From NCBI RefSeq assembly GCF_001428045.1, contig NZ_LMSD01000012.1, forward strand, positions 1,180,001 through 1,244,000: 64,000 nucleotides of DNA, given 5' to 3'. The notes below the pieces were generated by a model. That model saw nothing but the letters and a program-made list of their open reading frames with translations, was not told the origin of the DNA and made no database searches. Of the stretch, positions 53,724 through 63,685 are shown in pieces. The position numbers were made by a program, and so were the translations under genes. Position 1 is the first letter of the stretch, and the number at the start of each line of letters is the position of its first letter. This DNA is from Paenibacillus sp. Soil750. Its GTDB lineage: Bacteria; Bacillota; Bacilli; Paenibacillales; NBRC-103111.

Positions 53724-54730
53724 GACTCGCTCCAGTCAAATAAAACACCACTGTATTGATCCTTATTCAATCGAAGACCCTCGTAAGCTTTCTTAGCTTC
53801 TTCCGGCTTCAGCACATGGCTGATTAAAGGTTCAATCTGCAACCGTCTTTGCTTCATCATCTCGAATATAATGCTCGAGTTTCTGACCAACGAATGTTTG
53901 ACAAACTCGTTAGCCTCAATCGGATAACGCCATTCATGCGCTCCCTTGAACGTAATACAGCCCCTGCCATAGAGATGGCAGTAGTTCAGAACATCCGTCA
54001 CGTCCGTGTTATATTCACCGCGAGGACTGCCTAAGAAAATGATTTCGCCTAATTTGGCGATATAGGGGAGGCTCTGGATCGCTACTTGCGGGACCCCCGT
54101 AGCTTCAATATGCGTAGAAACTCCTTTTCCATGGGTAATATCGGCGATTTGTTCCTTCACACTGTCTTGTCCACCATTCAAACCATAGATAACACCACAC
54201 TGCTCGGCTATTCGAAGTCGCTCTACAGATAAATCGATACCAATCACAGTAGCGCCCTGAGCCTGTGCCAGTTGAGCGGCCATATTTCCGATGAGTCCAA
54301 GCCCCGTTACGCTAACATAATCACCAAATTCAATGTTTGAAACACGAATCGCCGTCGTTGCAACGGTTGCCATGCGAGTAAATGGTACCCATTTCAAATC
54401 CAGATTCTTCGGAACTTTAAGGAAAGTCCCCCTTATTGAAACAACCTCATACTTGGAATGGGTACCATAATGAAAAACAATATCGCCGGATGTAAACCCC
54501 GTCACGCCTGCCCCCACTTCCACGATCTCACTTACGGCTGCATACCCTGGAATGCCAGGCATCTGAAACCAAGCTTCGTTCCCCGACAGCATAGCCAGTT
54601 CAGTCCCCGGACTGATTAAGGTATACAGCTTCTTGACCAGTACCTCCTCTACGCCAATTTGCCCGGAGAAGTTCTCTTCTACCGTTTCAACCTGCCATGG
54701 ACTTAGAAAAATCACTTTTTTGTTGTTCAT
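53720..54730 (-). CDS. Medium-chain dehydrogenase lacking zinc ligands
   Basis: Medium-chain dehydrogenase/reductase fold, 336 residues: GroES-like N-terminal domain (VEEVLVKKLYTLISPGTELAML) and Rossmann domain (VTGLGLIGNMAAQLAQAQGATVIGID). Where zinc enzymes have GICGTD this protein has ISPGTE, and the four structural cysteines are missing, so it is probably a zinc-free member like the BchC/quinone-reductase branches. It heads an operon with a Gfo/Idh/MocA enzyme and an AraC regulator. Reaction unknown. Confidence 0.88.
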   Translation of the reverse strand: MNNKKVIFLSPWQVETVEENFSGQIGVEEVLVKKLYTLISPGTELAMLSGNEAWFQMPGIPGYAAVSEIVEVGAGVTGFTSGDIVFHYGTHSKYEVVSIRGTFLKVPKNLDLKWVPFTRMATVATTAIRVSNIEFGDYVSVTGLGLIGNMAAQLAQAQGATVIGIDLSVERLRIAEQCGVIYGLNGGQDSVKEQIADITHGKGVSTHIEATGVPQVAIQSLPYIAKLGEIIFLGSPRGEYNTDVTDVLNYCHLYGRGCITFKGAHEWRYPIEANEFVKHSLVRNSSIIFEMMKQRRLQIEPLISHVLKPEEAKKAYEGLRLNKDQYSGVLFDWSES

Positions 54731-54746
54731 CGCATTGATACACTCC

Positions 54747-54774
54747 TTTATATTGATCTCATTTTCAATATAAA
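54747..54774. promoter_or_regulatory. Perfect inverted repeat before the dehydrogenase operon
   Basis: TTTATATTGA and TCAATATAAA, 10-bp perfect arms, 8-base spacer. The inner arm runs into the ribosome binding site AAAGGAG, so it may be a repressor operator or, in mRNA, a hairpin that hides the site. Confidence 0.6.
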
Positions 54775-54816
54775 TGTTTTTACTTGGAGCGTCTTTGACG
54801 TAAAAAATGATTTTTT

Positions 54817-54853
54817 ATCAAAAAACACGAAACCCAAAATAGGGTTCCGTGTT
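54817..54853 (-). terminator. Terminator of the SLH GH28-like gene
   Basis: AACACGAAACCC pairs with GGGTTCCGTGTT (one mismatch); on minus followed by TTTTTTGATAAAAAA. About 90 bases after the stop. Confidence 0.8.
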
Positions 54854-54941
54854 CTTGTTCTTGCGACGCTCTTCATAAATAATATAACGCTGGTTAAACG
54901 CATTGACGACATCGATTATCCTAAGCATGAAAATGATTGTT

Positions 54942-57900
54942 TTACGGATTGATCAACCCGGCCTGCTGCAGAAGACGTTGCGACATGACAGCAACTTCAG
55001 CTCGTGTCAATTGCCCTTTCGGTGCTAGCGTACTGTCCGTTCTGCCAGCAACTATGCCTCCCTGTAAACAGATGGCTATGCTTCTTTGCGCCCATTCCGA
55101 TACCTGATCGGCATCCTGATACTTGGTAAGAAGTGCTGCGTCCGACAAGTTCTCCTTCATGCTTGTTAATTTCATGGCGTTAGCCATGATCACCATCGCC
55201 TGTTCCCTGTCGATGGTATTCGTCGGCCGGAAAGTGCCGTCCTCATACCCTCCAATAAGATGGTAGGCAGAGGCAGTTTGAATCGCATCATGATACCACT
55301 CCGCAGAGGTCACATCAACGAATAGGCTGCTACCATTTTCCGGCTTCAATCCTAGCGCTCGAACGATAATAGCGGTGAACTCCGCTCGTGTAATGTCATG
55401 ATCCGGGTTAAAGTGAGTATCGTCCTGCCCTTGAATAATCATTCTGGCTGCCAAATTATTCACTTCTTTTTTCGCCCAGTGATTTTGAACATCTTCAAAC
55501 TCGATGCGGTGGGAGACCAGAAAGTAGACGCTATTCGTCAAACTATTTATTTGGGCCCAATATTTCCCGTCTACTTTTACTATCTTGGTCGGTACGTGCC
55601 GTAAGGTTCCGTCTTGGTCGATCACGACTGCTGTCGTGATTTGCCCCACATCGGCTTGATCTTCGATAGGCAGCATTCTTTCTACATAATTGCTGAACTG
55701 AGAAATCTCTATAGTTTGGCCCTTATAGCTAGCAGTCACTTTGAAATCAACTGGCGAAGATTTCAGTTCCAGCTCATTAGTGGAAAGGGTATTCTTTACA
55801 AGCTGCACCATATCCTCATTTGGTTTCACAATTTCAATCTGGATTGTAATATCTTGAAACTCCACATTTTCGCCAAACTGACTCTGTAAACTTTCAACTT
55901 GAATCTGCTTTGCTGGTAAAGTATACCTAGCTGCATCGGTTTGTAATTCAAGCACAGCATTCTTTTGCTCCATGCTTTTAATCATTTGTCCGGTCAGTTT
56001 ACCTATGAACGCATCCGTAGTACCCGAAGTCGACAAAATAATATGACTACCCTCTCCTCCTGTGGATAAAAGTTGCTCCAGCTTTTGAGCATCCACGGTA
56101 TAGGTGGTTGTGGATTTGCCTCCTAGTTCATCTTTGACTGTGGAGCCCAACTCACCTGTTTGTGAGGTAACAGGAGCTTGTTCCGATGGTGTACTAGATT
56201 GATTGCCATCGCCACTATTGGAATGTTCTTCTATATATGGAACTGCACTTACTTCATTCGATGCTCCGCTGACTCCACCCGGATTTACAGCTTTAACGGT
56301 GAAATAGTACTTCGTACCATTGATCAAATTCACGACATCATACGTATAAACAGAGCCGCTCACGTTTGCAAGTTCGCTTCCATATTCACCTGAATTCGTG
56401 CTGACAAAGATCTGATAATTCGTCACATGATCCATCAGGTCCCAGCTGAGACTTACTTGTCTATTGCTAACAACTGGGGCTTTAACGGTTGGTGCTCCAG
56501 GCGGCGATATTTGTGGTGTTGCACTAACTTCTTGGGATGCTCCACTTAATCCTCCTAGATTGCTGGCCTTTAGAACAAAGTAGTAAGGCGTTCCATTCGT
56601 TAAATTCACAACATCATACGTATAAACAGAGCCGCTAACGGTTGCAAGTTCATCTCCGTATAAGCCTGACTGATCACTGACATAAATATGATAATTCGTG
56701 GCTGAATCCATTGCTTCCCAAGTGAGACGCACTTGGGCATCGCCCGGCAACGCGGACGTTACTTGAGGTACTCCCGGCATTGCTATTTGCGGTGTTGCTA
56801 ACAGTTCGTTGGAAGCCCCGCTCTCTCTTTCACCACGAACTGCCTTAATGACGAAGTAATAGGTATCGCCGTTATTCAGCCCTTCAGCCTTGTAATCGTA
56901 AACTTCATTGCTAACCGTTGCTAGCGGGGAACCATATGAACCCGCTGTTGCGCTAGCATAGATGCGGTAATTCGTGGCCCTGTCTACGTTACTCCAGCTC
57001 AGATTCGCGTAACCATCTCCGCTTATGACAGATAGCAATTGAGGCTTGTTCAGTTCAGCTACCGTAATCGTTGCCACTTTTTTGAATTCACCATTCGAGG
57101 TTTTGGCTTCTATGAAAGCTGTGCCTAAGCCAATCGCAGTAACTAGTCCATTTTTATCTACCGCAGCTACATTTTTGTTGCTCGACGACCATAATACTTT
57201 ATTGTTCGTTGTATCTGCTGGCAGCACCGTTGCTGTCAAGGACTCCGTTTCGCCTGGAAGCAAGGTAAATGCCGTTTTGTTCAAAGAGATCGTTTCAGGA
57301 AAAACTTCGGGACCATAGACTTCAAACTCCCACAAGGAATAGCCATACTGCGTAGCCCGTACTGTACCATACATCCTTACGTATCGAGCATCGGTCTGAT
57401 TAAATGTAATTTTCTCTATTAAACCCTTGCCAGCGGTTGTGCTATACACGTTATTCCAGGTTTGCAGATCATTCGATACCTGAATTTGATAGCTTTTTGC
57501 GTAGGCAGCCTCCCAGTAAAGCCGCACTTCATTAATGGATTTAACAGTTCCCAAATCAACATAAATCCAGCCTGGATCGACGGCTCTTTTGGAACCGAAC
57601 CGGGTCGACATATCTCCGTCAAAAGCCCAAGGCGCCGTATCGACCGTACTGTCATTAGAGGAAGCCACCGCTGGCTGATTCAGGGCCAAATTCGTCTGGG
57701 GCCGAGGCTCCGGATTCTGTACCGGTTTGATGGTGATATCGCTGTAATTGTCCTTATTCGCAAAATTCATCTCATATAAGCTTGTCGCAGGCTGGGCTTT
57801 TCCCGGCATATAGACATTTTCAAATGTGATGCCTCTTATGGGTGCATCGGGCAGCCCTTTTATTTTGGCAACACCCTCGCCAGCATCGCGCACGATAATA

Positions 57901-59414
57901 TTTTTAACCGTAATTCCTGAGATCGGACCTACACCCGAATTGCTGCCATTTACCGTAAAAAGCGTCATCCAAGCACTGTTATCTTCGTTGAAGCCGCTAA
58001 TATCCTCGACATCTATATTCTCGAAGGTAACATTGCTCACAGCACCAGTGCCATATTTGTGATGAATGGCAAACCCGACAGCCGCCTTATACACGACACC
58101 ATCGCGAAAGACTACATTATTCTGATCCTGCATGACCCCTTGGCCAATTTTGAAGCCGTAGCACAATGTCCAAGAGATTGCATCCTCAAAGAGCACATTA
58201 CTTACAGGCTGTGGACTGCCGGGCCAAGGTACTTTGCCCGACGCGATATCCGTCGTTTCTTTCCAAGCTTTCGTCGAAAAGGGATCATCCAGGGCAATCC
58301 CGATCGCATTTCTCACTACGACATTCTGCGACTCGCACACATCGATCCCGTCATTTTCCCCCATGCCCAAGCTGTTAAAGAACTTCACATTCGTAAAACT
58401 TAGGTCATGTGACCGAACTGGTGTAACCGCCCAAGACGCGGATTCTCGGATGATAATCCCATCCATAATGAAATTGGATGTCGCGATAGGCACAACCAGA
58501 TTGTTAATCATGCCTTTGGCATTGGTTGATTTATCGGCATATAGCGCAGCGCCATTCCCATCTATCGTTCCACGTCCATACATCTTGATGTTCGTCGAAT
58601 CAAATGCGGTGGAAATCCACCAAGTTGCCGGCCTGCCCATAGAATCTTTGTACCAATGTTCCTTGTAATCGGCAGTCTTTCCCGTTCCTATAAACGCAGC
58701 CCCAGGCTGCATATACAGCGCGGTATTGCTTTTCAACACGAGATTGCCAATATAGTACTGTCCCGCAGGAATGTACACGATTCCTTGAACGCCATTCCCT
58801 GCAAGTGTACCGTAGCTGCTAGCATCGTCAATGGCTTGCTGAATAGCTGATGTCCTAGCTGCCACGCCCGTTTGATCCCCGGTTGAGTTAACAAGATAAG
58901 GGGCTTGTCCAACGTTGAAAATACCTGTCCCTGTAGATGCAGGCACATCGGTTTCTGCCGGATCAGCCGCAATGACGAGGCGCGTCTTCCTGCTGTTCAT
59001 CGTAACAATCAAATATTCATCTTTCTGCGTGGTGAACGTCAAGGTTCGACCCACAACGCTGTCCGGTTGAATTCCCAGTTTCTTGGGGCTAATAGCGTAA
59101 TCGTGAACTTTGTCCGTATTTAGTATCGTAACCTCGAAGGTAACCGGTCCATTGGACATGGAAAAGTTCGCATAATCATAATCGTCAAAAGCTTTGACTA
59201 CGGGAATATCCACTCCATTCGCCTTCAGCGTGTAGTTAACGGAAGCCGCATACTTCGCTGGTTGATTATAAGGATATATGACTGCTTTCGACGCTGCTGC
59301 ATTAATTTCTGGAGTCACCGCTGCCTCCACGCTAGTTGTTAGAGGGTTAAAAAGAAACCCTGCCGTAAAAACAACCGCCATGATCATACTGAAAAATCGA
59401 TTAATTGTTATCAT
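54942..59414 (-). CDS. SLH-anchored GH28-like pectinase with F5/8, BIG2 and FN3 modules
   Basis: Surface enzyme of 1490 residues. Signal peptide about 1-31; beta-sandwich (40-150); right-handed beta-helix (about 165-565) with GENDGIDV near 355, ALDDPFS near 375 and GFKIGQG near 422, resembling the acidic site of GH28 polygalacturonases though motifs are not canonical; F5/8 discoidin-type domain (about 575-702); BIG2 (about 705-785); three FN3 domains (790-1060); linker; a ~200-residue module also seen in the cohesin-SLH protein (about 1105-1305); three SLH repeats to the end (FEDVQNHWAKKEV, FVDVTSAEWYHDAI, WAQRSIAICLQGGIV). It likely displays pectin- or rhamnogalacturonan-cutting activity on the cell wall. 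Exact specificity unknown. Confidence 0.87.
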   Translation of the reverse strand: MITINRFFSMIMAVVFTAGFLFNPLTTSVEAAVTPEINAAASKAVIYPYNQPAKYAASVNYTLKANGVDIPVVKAFDDYDYANFSMSNGPVTFEVTILNTDKVHDYAISPKKLGIQPDSVVGRTLTFTTQKDEYLIVTMNSRKTRLVIAADPAETDVPASTGTGIFNVGQAPYLVNSTGDQTGVAARTSAIQQAIDDASSYGTLAGNGVQGIVYIPAGQYYIGNLVLKSNTALYMQPGAAFIGTGKTADYKEHWYKDSMGRPATWWISTAFDSTNIKMYGRGTIDGNGAALYADKSTNAKGMINNLVVPIATSNFIMDGIIIRESASWAVTPVRSHDLSFTNVKFFNSLGMGENDGIDVCESQNVVVRNAIGIALDDPFSTKAWKETTDIASGKVPWPGSPQPVSNVLFEDAISWTLCYGFKIGQGVMQDQNNVVFRDGVVYKAAVGFAIHHKYGTGAVSNVTFENIDVEDISGFNEDNSAWMTLFTVNGSNSGVGPISGITVKNIIVRDAGEGVAKIKGLPDAPIRGITFENVYMPGKAQPATSLYEMNFANKDNYSDITIKPVQNPEPRPQTNLALNQPAVASSNDSTVDTAPWAFDGDMSTRFGSKRAVDPGWIYVDLGTVKSINEVRLYWEAAYAKSYQIQVSNDLQTWNNVYSTTAGKGLIEKITFNQTDARYVRMYGTVRATQYGYSLWEFEVYGPEVFPETISLNKTAFTLLPGETESLTATVLPADTTNNKVLWSSSNKNVAAVDKNGLVTAIGLGTAFIEAKTSNGEFKKVATITVAELNKPQLLSVISGDGYANLSWSNVDRATNYRIYASATAGSYGSPLATVSNEVYDYKAEGLNNGDTYYFVIKAVRGERESGASNELLATPQIAMPGVPQVTSALPGDAQVRLTWEAMDSATNYHIYVSDQSGLYGDELATVSGSVYTYDVVNLTNGTPYYFVLKASNLGGLSGASQEVSATPQISPPGAPTVKAPVVSNRQVSLSWDLMDHVTNYQIFVSTNSGEYGSELANVSGSVYTYDVVNLINGTKYYFTVKAVNPGGVSGASNEVSAVPYIEEHSNSGDGNQSSTPSEQAPVTSQTGELGSTVKDELGGKSTTTYTVDAQKLEQLLSTGGEGSHIILSTSGTTDAFIGKLTGQMIKSMEQKNAVLELQTDAARYTLPAKQIQVESLQSQFGENVEFQDITIQIEIVKPNEDMVQLVKNTLSTNELELKSSPVDFKVTASYKGQTIEISQFSNYVERMLPIEDQADVGQITTAVVIDQDGTLRHVPTKIVKVDGKYWAQINSLTNSVYFLVSHRIEFEDVQNHWAKKEVNNLAARMIIQGQDDTHFNPDHDITRAEFTAIIVRALGLKPENGSSLFVDVTSAEWYHDAIQTASAYHLIGGYEDGTFRPTNTIDREQAMVIMANAMKLTSMKENLSDAALLTKYQDADQVSEWAQRSIAICLQGGIVAGRTDSTLAPKGQLTRAEVAVMSQRLLQQAGLINP

Positions 59415-59748
59415 CTGTTCATTCCCCCCTGTATAGCTTCGCTGACTTTTTCAAGGATGTTAGCGCTACCACTTTTTCATTATAGCAACTGGGTTCTTTG
59501 GTTATAATGCGGTAATCTCTATTTCAAGGGCAGATATTTATTGATAATGACGCTCAGCTGCAACGTTAATGAAACTAACGAACACGTTTTCTAGGGATCA
59601 CATATTAAGAAATAACCGATTCAATAAGAAAAGGCGGCATCCGCCGCCATTTTGATATTTGTACGCTAACGTGCGATGGACGACCGTGCGGGGCAACGAG
59701 GGATTATAAATAATGGAAAATTCATCTAGTTAAAGGAGATATTACATC
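59415..59748 (-). promoter_or_regulatory. Promoter region of the GH28-like gene
   Basis: About 330 bases without a gene. On minus it has TATAAT (59479-59484) without a good -35. A cre-like box TGTTAGCGCTACCA (59459-59472, 12 of 14 matches) lies just downstream of that -10, placed for a CcpA roadblock. The right half holds the terminator of the AraC sensor gene. Confidence 0.5.
59625..59656 (-). terminator. Terminator of the membrane AraC sensor gene
   Basis: On minus, GGCGGC, loop GGAT, GCCGCC, then TTTTCTTATT. Confidence 0.85.
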
Positions 59749-62097
59749 CTAAGCATTGACCCGTAACAACTCTGCACGATACTCACCTGGTGTCTTACCG
59801 GTTTCCATTTTAAATGCTTTCGTAAAGGATTGAACCGTCAAGTATCCTACCTGATCCGCAATCTCCTGGATTTTCAGTCGAGGGTCGCCAAGCAGCGTTC
59901 TGGCTGCCGCGAGTCGGCGCTCCGATACTCTGTCCTTAATCGTCATACCAGTTTCATCTTTATAGATTTTGCGCATATGCGAAGTACTAATCGTAAAAAT
60001 TTCACTTATCCGTTCGATCGTTAAGTCTTCTGCTAGATGTGCGTCGATATAAGCCGTAATACCATCTGCCAATTCCTGATTTTTCAGAGATCGTTTCTGC
60101 TCCAGCTGATCAAGTACGAGCTCGTAGAGCGCCTGCATGTAGCTGACCATGCTCTGCATCGTTTCCATTTCCAACAGATCCGTATGCCTCAACTGCTGAA
60201 TGACCGGCTGAAAACCGAGATTCGCATCGATTTCGTAAACACAGCGCAGCGAAGAAGAGAACAACTGCAAGAAGTAATGCCTGACCACCTCGATTTGCCT
60301 CGAATGGTGCTCAATCATATGGGCTTCGAATTCTTGTAATCCTGAAACTACACCTTCCCGATTCCCCGTTTTGAAGTGTGTCAATAATTGCTTTTCAAGA
60401 CCCATCGGGTACATGACAATTCCTGTATCCGGCCGAACGGCTTCATAATAGATGACCGTATTGCCACCATATACGAGCTTCTGCCGCAGCGCTGAGCCGG
60501 CCTCCTGGTAGCAATCACTAAGCTCTTCGATCGTCGTGTGTAATGCACTTACGCCGATCGTAAAAGTCATCATCGATTCCTTGCACAGAAGCTCTAATAG
60601 CTGACGCAGCCAAGTGCGCAGGCTGTCAGGCAGCATATCTAATGCGCCCTCTTCTTTGTCTAAATGGAGTACCAGCACCATTTCATTCGGCTCTGCCTCC
60701 ACCAAATAACCCTGATACGCCTGTTTGACGAAAGCCTCCTCCTGAAGTCCTTCCGACAACTGTAGGAGCCGCGTATTTCGCTCGGATTCATGAATTCCTT
60801 GAGAAAACTTGGTGTATTGATCCATGGAAACGAGTACGACGACGAAAGACCCTTTTTCGGGCAAGCTCAGCCCGTAATAAGTCAAACGGTCCATCGTTTG
60901 CGGTGATATCTGCTCGTCACCGCAAACCAAACGCTGTAAAAACTTATTCCGGCTCTGGATCTCATAATCCTTCAGAAGCGTAGTTAAATCCCGGTTCTGA
61001 TCCATCAGACGGCTGACATTGCGCTCAATCTGAACGATTTCCTTGGCGTGTTCAGCCTTCCTATCATCGGGTTTCTGATCTGTGCCACGCATCATAATCA
61101 ACAGCCGATTCATCGGGTTGACGATTCTTTTGGACAGTAGCAGCGAACCGATCAGACTAAGCACCACCGCCATCACACTGATTATAACTGTCATCCGGCT
61201 CCATAAGTGGAGACTGTGAGTCACCACGGACTTCGGAATCATGTAGGTGTACACCCAACCGCTCGTTACGGATGTCACATAACAAACCAGCGTGTCTATC
61301 CCCCGCACTTTGGTCATCAAGCTGCCTGATGACCCGTTAAATTGGGAAATATCCAAGTCGCTGATAAGTTCACTGGTATCAGACATCTCATCCTCCGAAG
61401 ATTTTTGCGAAAGAATATGCCCTTCTTTGTCCGTTACAATCAATTGAACATCGGGATTCGTATTCAAAGACTGCATGATCTGGGCCAAATAGTCTCCCTT
61501 GATGTTGATCACCACATAAGCAGATGGCGTCCCCGCATTAATGATGGGCAACGTCTTGACCATGGAGATGACCGTTTCTTCTTTGGCCGAGGAAATTCCT
61601 GGTAGGAATCTCGTGCGGACGAGCGATTTGCTCGGCGTCTGACCTGCCATGGAGCGGATGAAATCCTTATCCTGAAAACCACTGAGCGGCACAGCCCCCT
61701 GAAGCGAGGACAGAATCAATTGCGAGCTGGTATAGTAAATGGAAACGGAGTGAATATAGTCGCTGGATAAAACGACATTCTCGAGACGCTGCCTAAGCTG
61801 AAGCTGCATGTAGATATCGGCTTGCTCATAATAATCCATATAATGAAGAAAAGATGAATCCAAGAATACCGATTCCATGGCCTTGTCGACTTCAGCTAGG
61901 ACAATTTCCTGCCCATTCTTGAGCAGCTGAAGCGTATTGCTGCTGTTCTGGATCGCATCCCTCCAGAGTAAAGACGAGGATGAATAATACAGCGCCCCCC
62001 CAGAAATCGCCGCCACCAGCAATGAAAGCACTAGGAAATAGTTGAAATATTCAAATAAGCTGCTCTTCATGAACCGTTTTTCTTTTTTTTCTTTCAT
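59749..62097 (-). CDS. Membrane-bound AraC-family sensor-regulator
   Basis: One-component regulator of about 782 residues with the same plan as the one at 1.3 kb: TM1 about 16-38, extracellular Cache-like domain, TM2 about 295-318, middle domain, C-terminal AraC HTH (IFTISTSHMRKIYKDETGM and VGYLTVQSFTKAFKMETGKTP). ATG at 62097 is preferred; GGGGG lies 7-8 bases upstream. It follows the binding-protein gene by 16 bases, so the two are coexpressed, and it probably activates that gene and the adjacent GH28-like gene. Confidence 0.9.
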   Translation of the reverse strand: MKEKKEKRFMKSSLFEYFNYFLVLSLLVAAISGGALYYSSSSLLWRDAIQNSSNTLQLLKNGQEIVLAEVDKAMESVFLDSSFLHYMDYYEQADIYMQLQLRQRLENVVLSSDYIHSVSIYYTSSQLILSSLQGAVPLSGFQDKDFIRSMAGQTPSKSLVRTRFLPGISSAKEETVISMVKTLPIINAGTPSAYVVINIKGDYLAQIMQSLNTNPDVQLIVTDKEGHILSQKSSEDEMSDTSELISDLDISQFNGSSGSLMTKVRGIDTLVCYVTSVTSGWVYTYMIPKSVVTHSLHLWSRMTVIISVMAVVLSLIGSLLLSKRIVNPMNRLLIMMRGTDQKPDDRKAEHAKEIVQIERNVSRLMDQNRDLTTLLKDYEIQSRNKFLQRLVCGDEQISPQTMDRLTYYGLSLPEKGSFVVVLVSMDQYTKFSQGIHESERNTRLLQLSEGLQEEAFVKQAYQGYLVEAEPNEMVLVLHLDKEEGALDMLPDSLRTWLRQLLELLCKESMMTFTIGVSALHTTIEELSDCYQEAGSALRQKLVYGGNTVIYYEAVRPDTGIVMYPMGLEKQLLTHFKTGNREGVVSGLQEFEAHMIEHHSRQIEVVRHYFLQLFSSSLRCVYEIDANLGFQPVIQQLRHTDLLEMETMQSMVSYMQALYELVLDQLEQKRSLKNQELADGITAYIDAHLAEDLTIERISEIFTISTSHMRKIYKDETGMTIKDRVSERRLAAARTLLGDPRLKIQEIADQVGYLTVQSFTKAFKMETGKTPGEYRAELLRVNA

Positions 62098-62113
62098 TTT
62101 TACTGCCCCCACA

Positions 62114-63685
62114 CTAGATACCTGGGCTCACATTGCCCGATCTCAGCTCGTTATATGTTTTTATTTTGGAGTCAAGCAAGGCTTTGCCGCCTTTCTTCTT
62201 CCATGTAGCCACATATTCGTCCCATTTGGACAACGGCTCCTTACCCGTAACAAACTTGATAAACATCTCCTCTTCGTATTTGGCCACATCGGGGCCGTAC
62301 GATTTTTGTTCATCGGTCAGCGGGATCCCGTAAAAGACATCCGGATACAAGGTATACTGAGCTGCCTTCTCTAGAAATCGGTTATTATCAAGTTGCACTG
62401 GATCCTTGGAAGTTTTGCTCACTTTCTCTATGAGTTCCTGTCTGGAAACAATCTGGCTTAGAGGGTCCAACCATCTCTCGTCGAATGCCTTCTGTCCCGC
62501 TTCCGTCCGCGCCTCCGTAATTTCGCGATAGTGCTCGCCCTTAATCCCGTAGTGACTAAGTTCCCAGCCCTCGTCTGTAGACATATAATCGAGGAAACGT
62601 AGAACGGCTTCCGGATTTTTCGTCTTAGACGAAATGGCAATCACTGCGCCTAAATTACCAAATGACAGCATGCCACTTTTACCTTCTGGCCCCTTAATGC
62701 CTGGAAAGACCGGCTCCCAGAGCGCATTCGGCACAATTTCCTTCATTTTGAGCTGCTGCCCCAGCGTTTGCGGTGCGATGGACCACCAGGCATTGAAAAA
62801 GCCAATTTTCCCTTGTGCCACCTTTTGCATCGCCTGATCCGACTTGATCGTAAACATCTCAGGATCGATTACTCTGGCATCCCATAGGTTTTTAATGTAG
62901 CTCAACGAAGACTGATATTCTGGAGAAATAGCAACGGGGTAAATCTTATTTTCCTGTAAATAACTATTCATGGGCACACTGTTGGCAAACATCCCCGGCG
63001 AGATACCAAATGCTCCGAAAATCGACATGAAGCTTTCCGCGTAAGTGTTAGCGTTGCCTATGCCGTACGTATCGTTCTTGCCGTTTTTGTCAGGGTCATT
63101 AAAAGTAAACGCTTTCACCATCTGCTCAAATTCATCCAGATTGGTGGGCATCTTCATATTCAGGACGTCCAACCAATCCTTGCGGACTACCGGAACCTCT
63201 TTGCCTGGCGCATTCTCATAAGGAATAACGTACTGCTTACCTTTGTGCTTCGTCAACTCCCACAGCGCGGGCTTCAGATTCTTCATCAGGTTAGGCGCGT
63301 ATTTATCTAAGTAAGGGCTCAAGTCAAGAAACAAACCTTGATCCACAAATTTTTGGTAGTCGAACGAGCCCAGCCTACTCATATCCGGAATTTCTCCTGA
63401 TGCGGCAAGCGCATTATATTTGTTGTTAAAATCGTTATTGGGCAGCATGTTCACGTTCAGCTTCACATGAGTCTTTTTCTCAATTTCTTTGGTGACCGGA
63501 TTGTCATCTCGCCAAACCCGTCCTCCATCTGGCTGTATGAGCGAAAGAGTCACTGGAGAAGCCGATGCCTGACCGTCAGCTGGCGGATTCTTGGTTTCTG
63601 TGCTGTTGCATGCCGTTGCCAGAGCTGCAGCCAACGAAACCATACATACCAAAGCGGTAGCTCGCTTAGTTGAGTTGGTTTTCAT
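62114..63685 (-). CDS. Sugar-binding lipoprotein without adjacent permeases
   Basis: Family 1 solute-binding protein of 523 residues. ATG at 63685 follows GGGGGGAG by 10 bases and gives lipobox ALATAC with Cys26. Typical segments: LAASGEIPDMSRLGSFDYQ, GKQYVIPYENAPGKEVPVVR, and GNLGAVIAISSKTKNPEAVLRFLDY. No permease gene follows; the next gene is the AraC sensor. It may share another system's permeases, present ligand to the sensor, or have permeases outside the window. Confidence 0.92.
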   Translation of the reverse strand: MKTNSTKRATALVCMVSLAAALATACNSTETKNPPADGQASASPVTLSLIQPDGGRVWRDDNPVTKEIEKKTHVKLNVNMLPNNDFNNKYNALAASGEIPDMSRLGSFDYQKFVDQGLFLDLSPYLDKYAPNLMKNLKPALWELTKHKGKQYVIPYENAPGKEVPVVRKDWLDVLNMKMPTNLDEFEQMVKAFTFNDPDKNGKNDTYGIGNANTYAESFMSIFGAFGISPGMFANSVPMNSYLQENKIYPVAISPEYQSSLSYIKNLWDARVIDPEMFTIKSDQAMQKVAQGKIGFFNAWWSIAPQTLGQQLKMKEIVPNALWEPVFPGIKGPEGKSGMLSFGNLGAVIAISSKTKNPEAVLRFLDYMSTDEGWELSHYGIKGEHYREITEARTEAGQKAFDERWLDPLSQIVSRQELIEKVSKTSKDPVQLDNNRFLEKAAQYTLYPDVFYGIPLTDEQKSYGPDVAKYEEEMFIKFVTGKEPLSKWDEYVATWKKKGGKALLDSKIKTYNELRSGNVSPGI

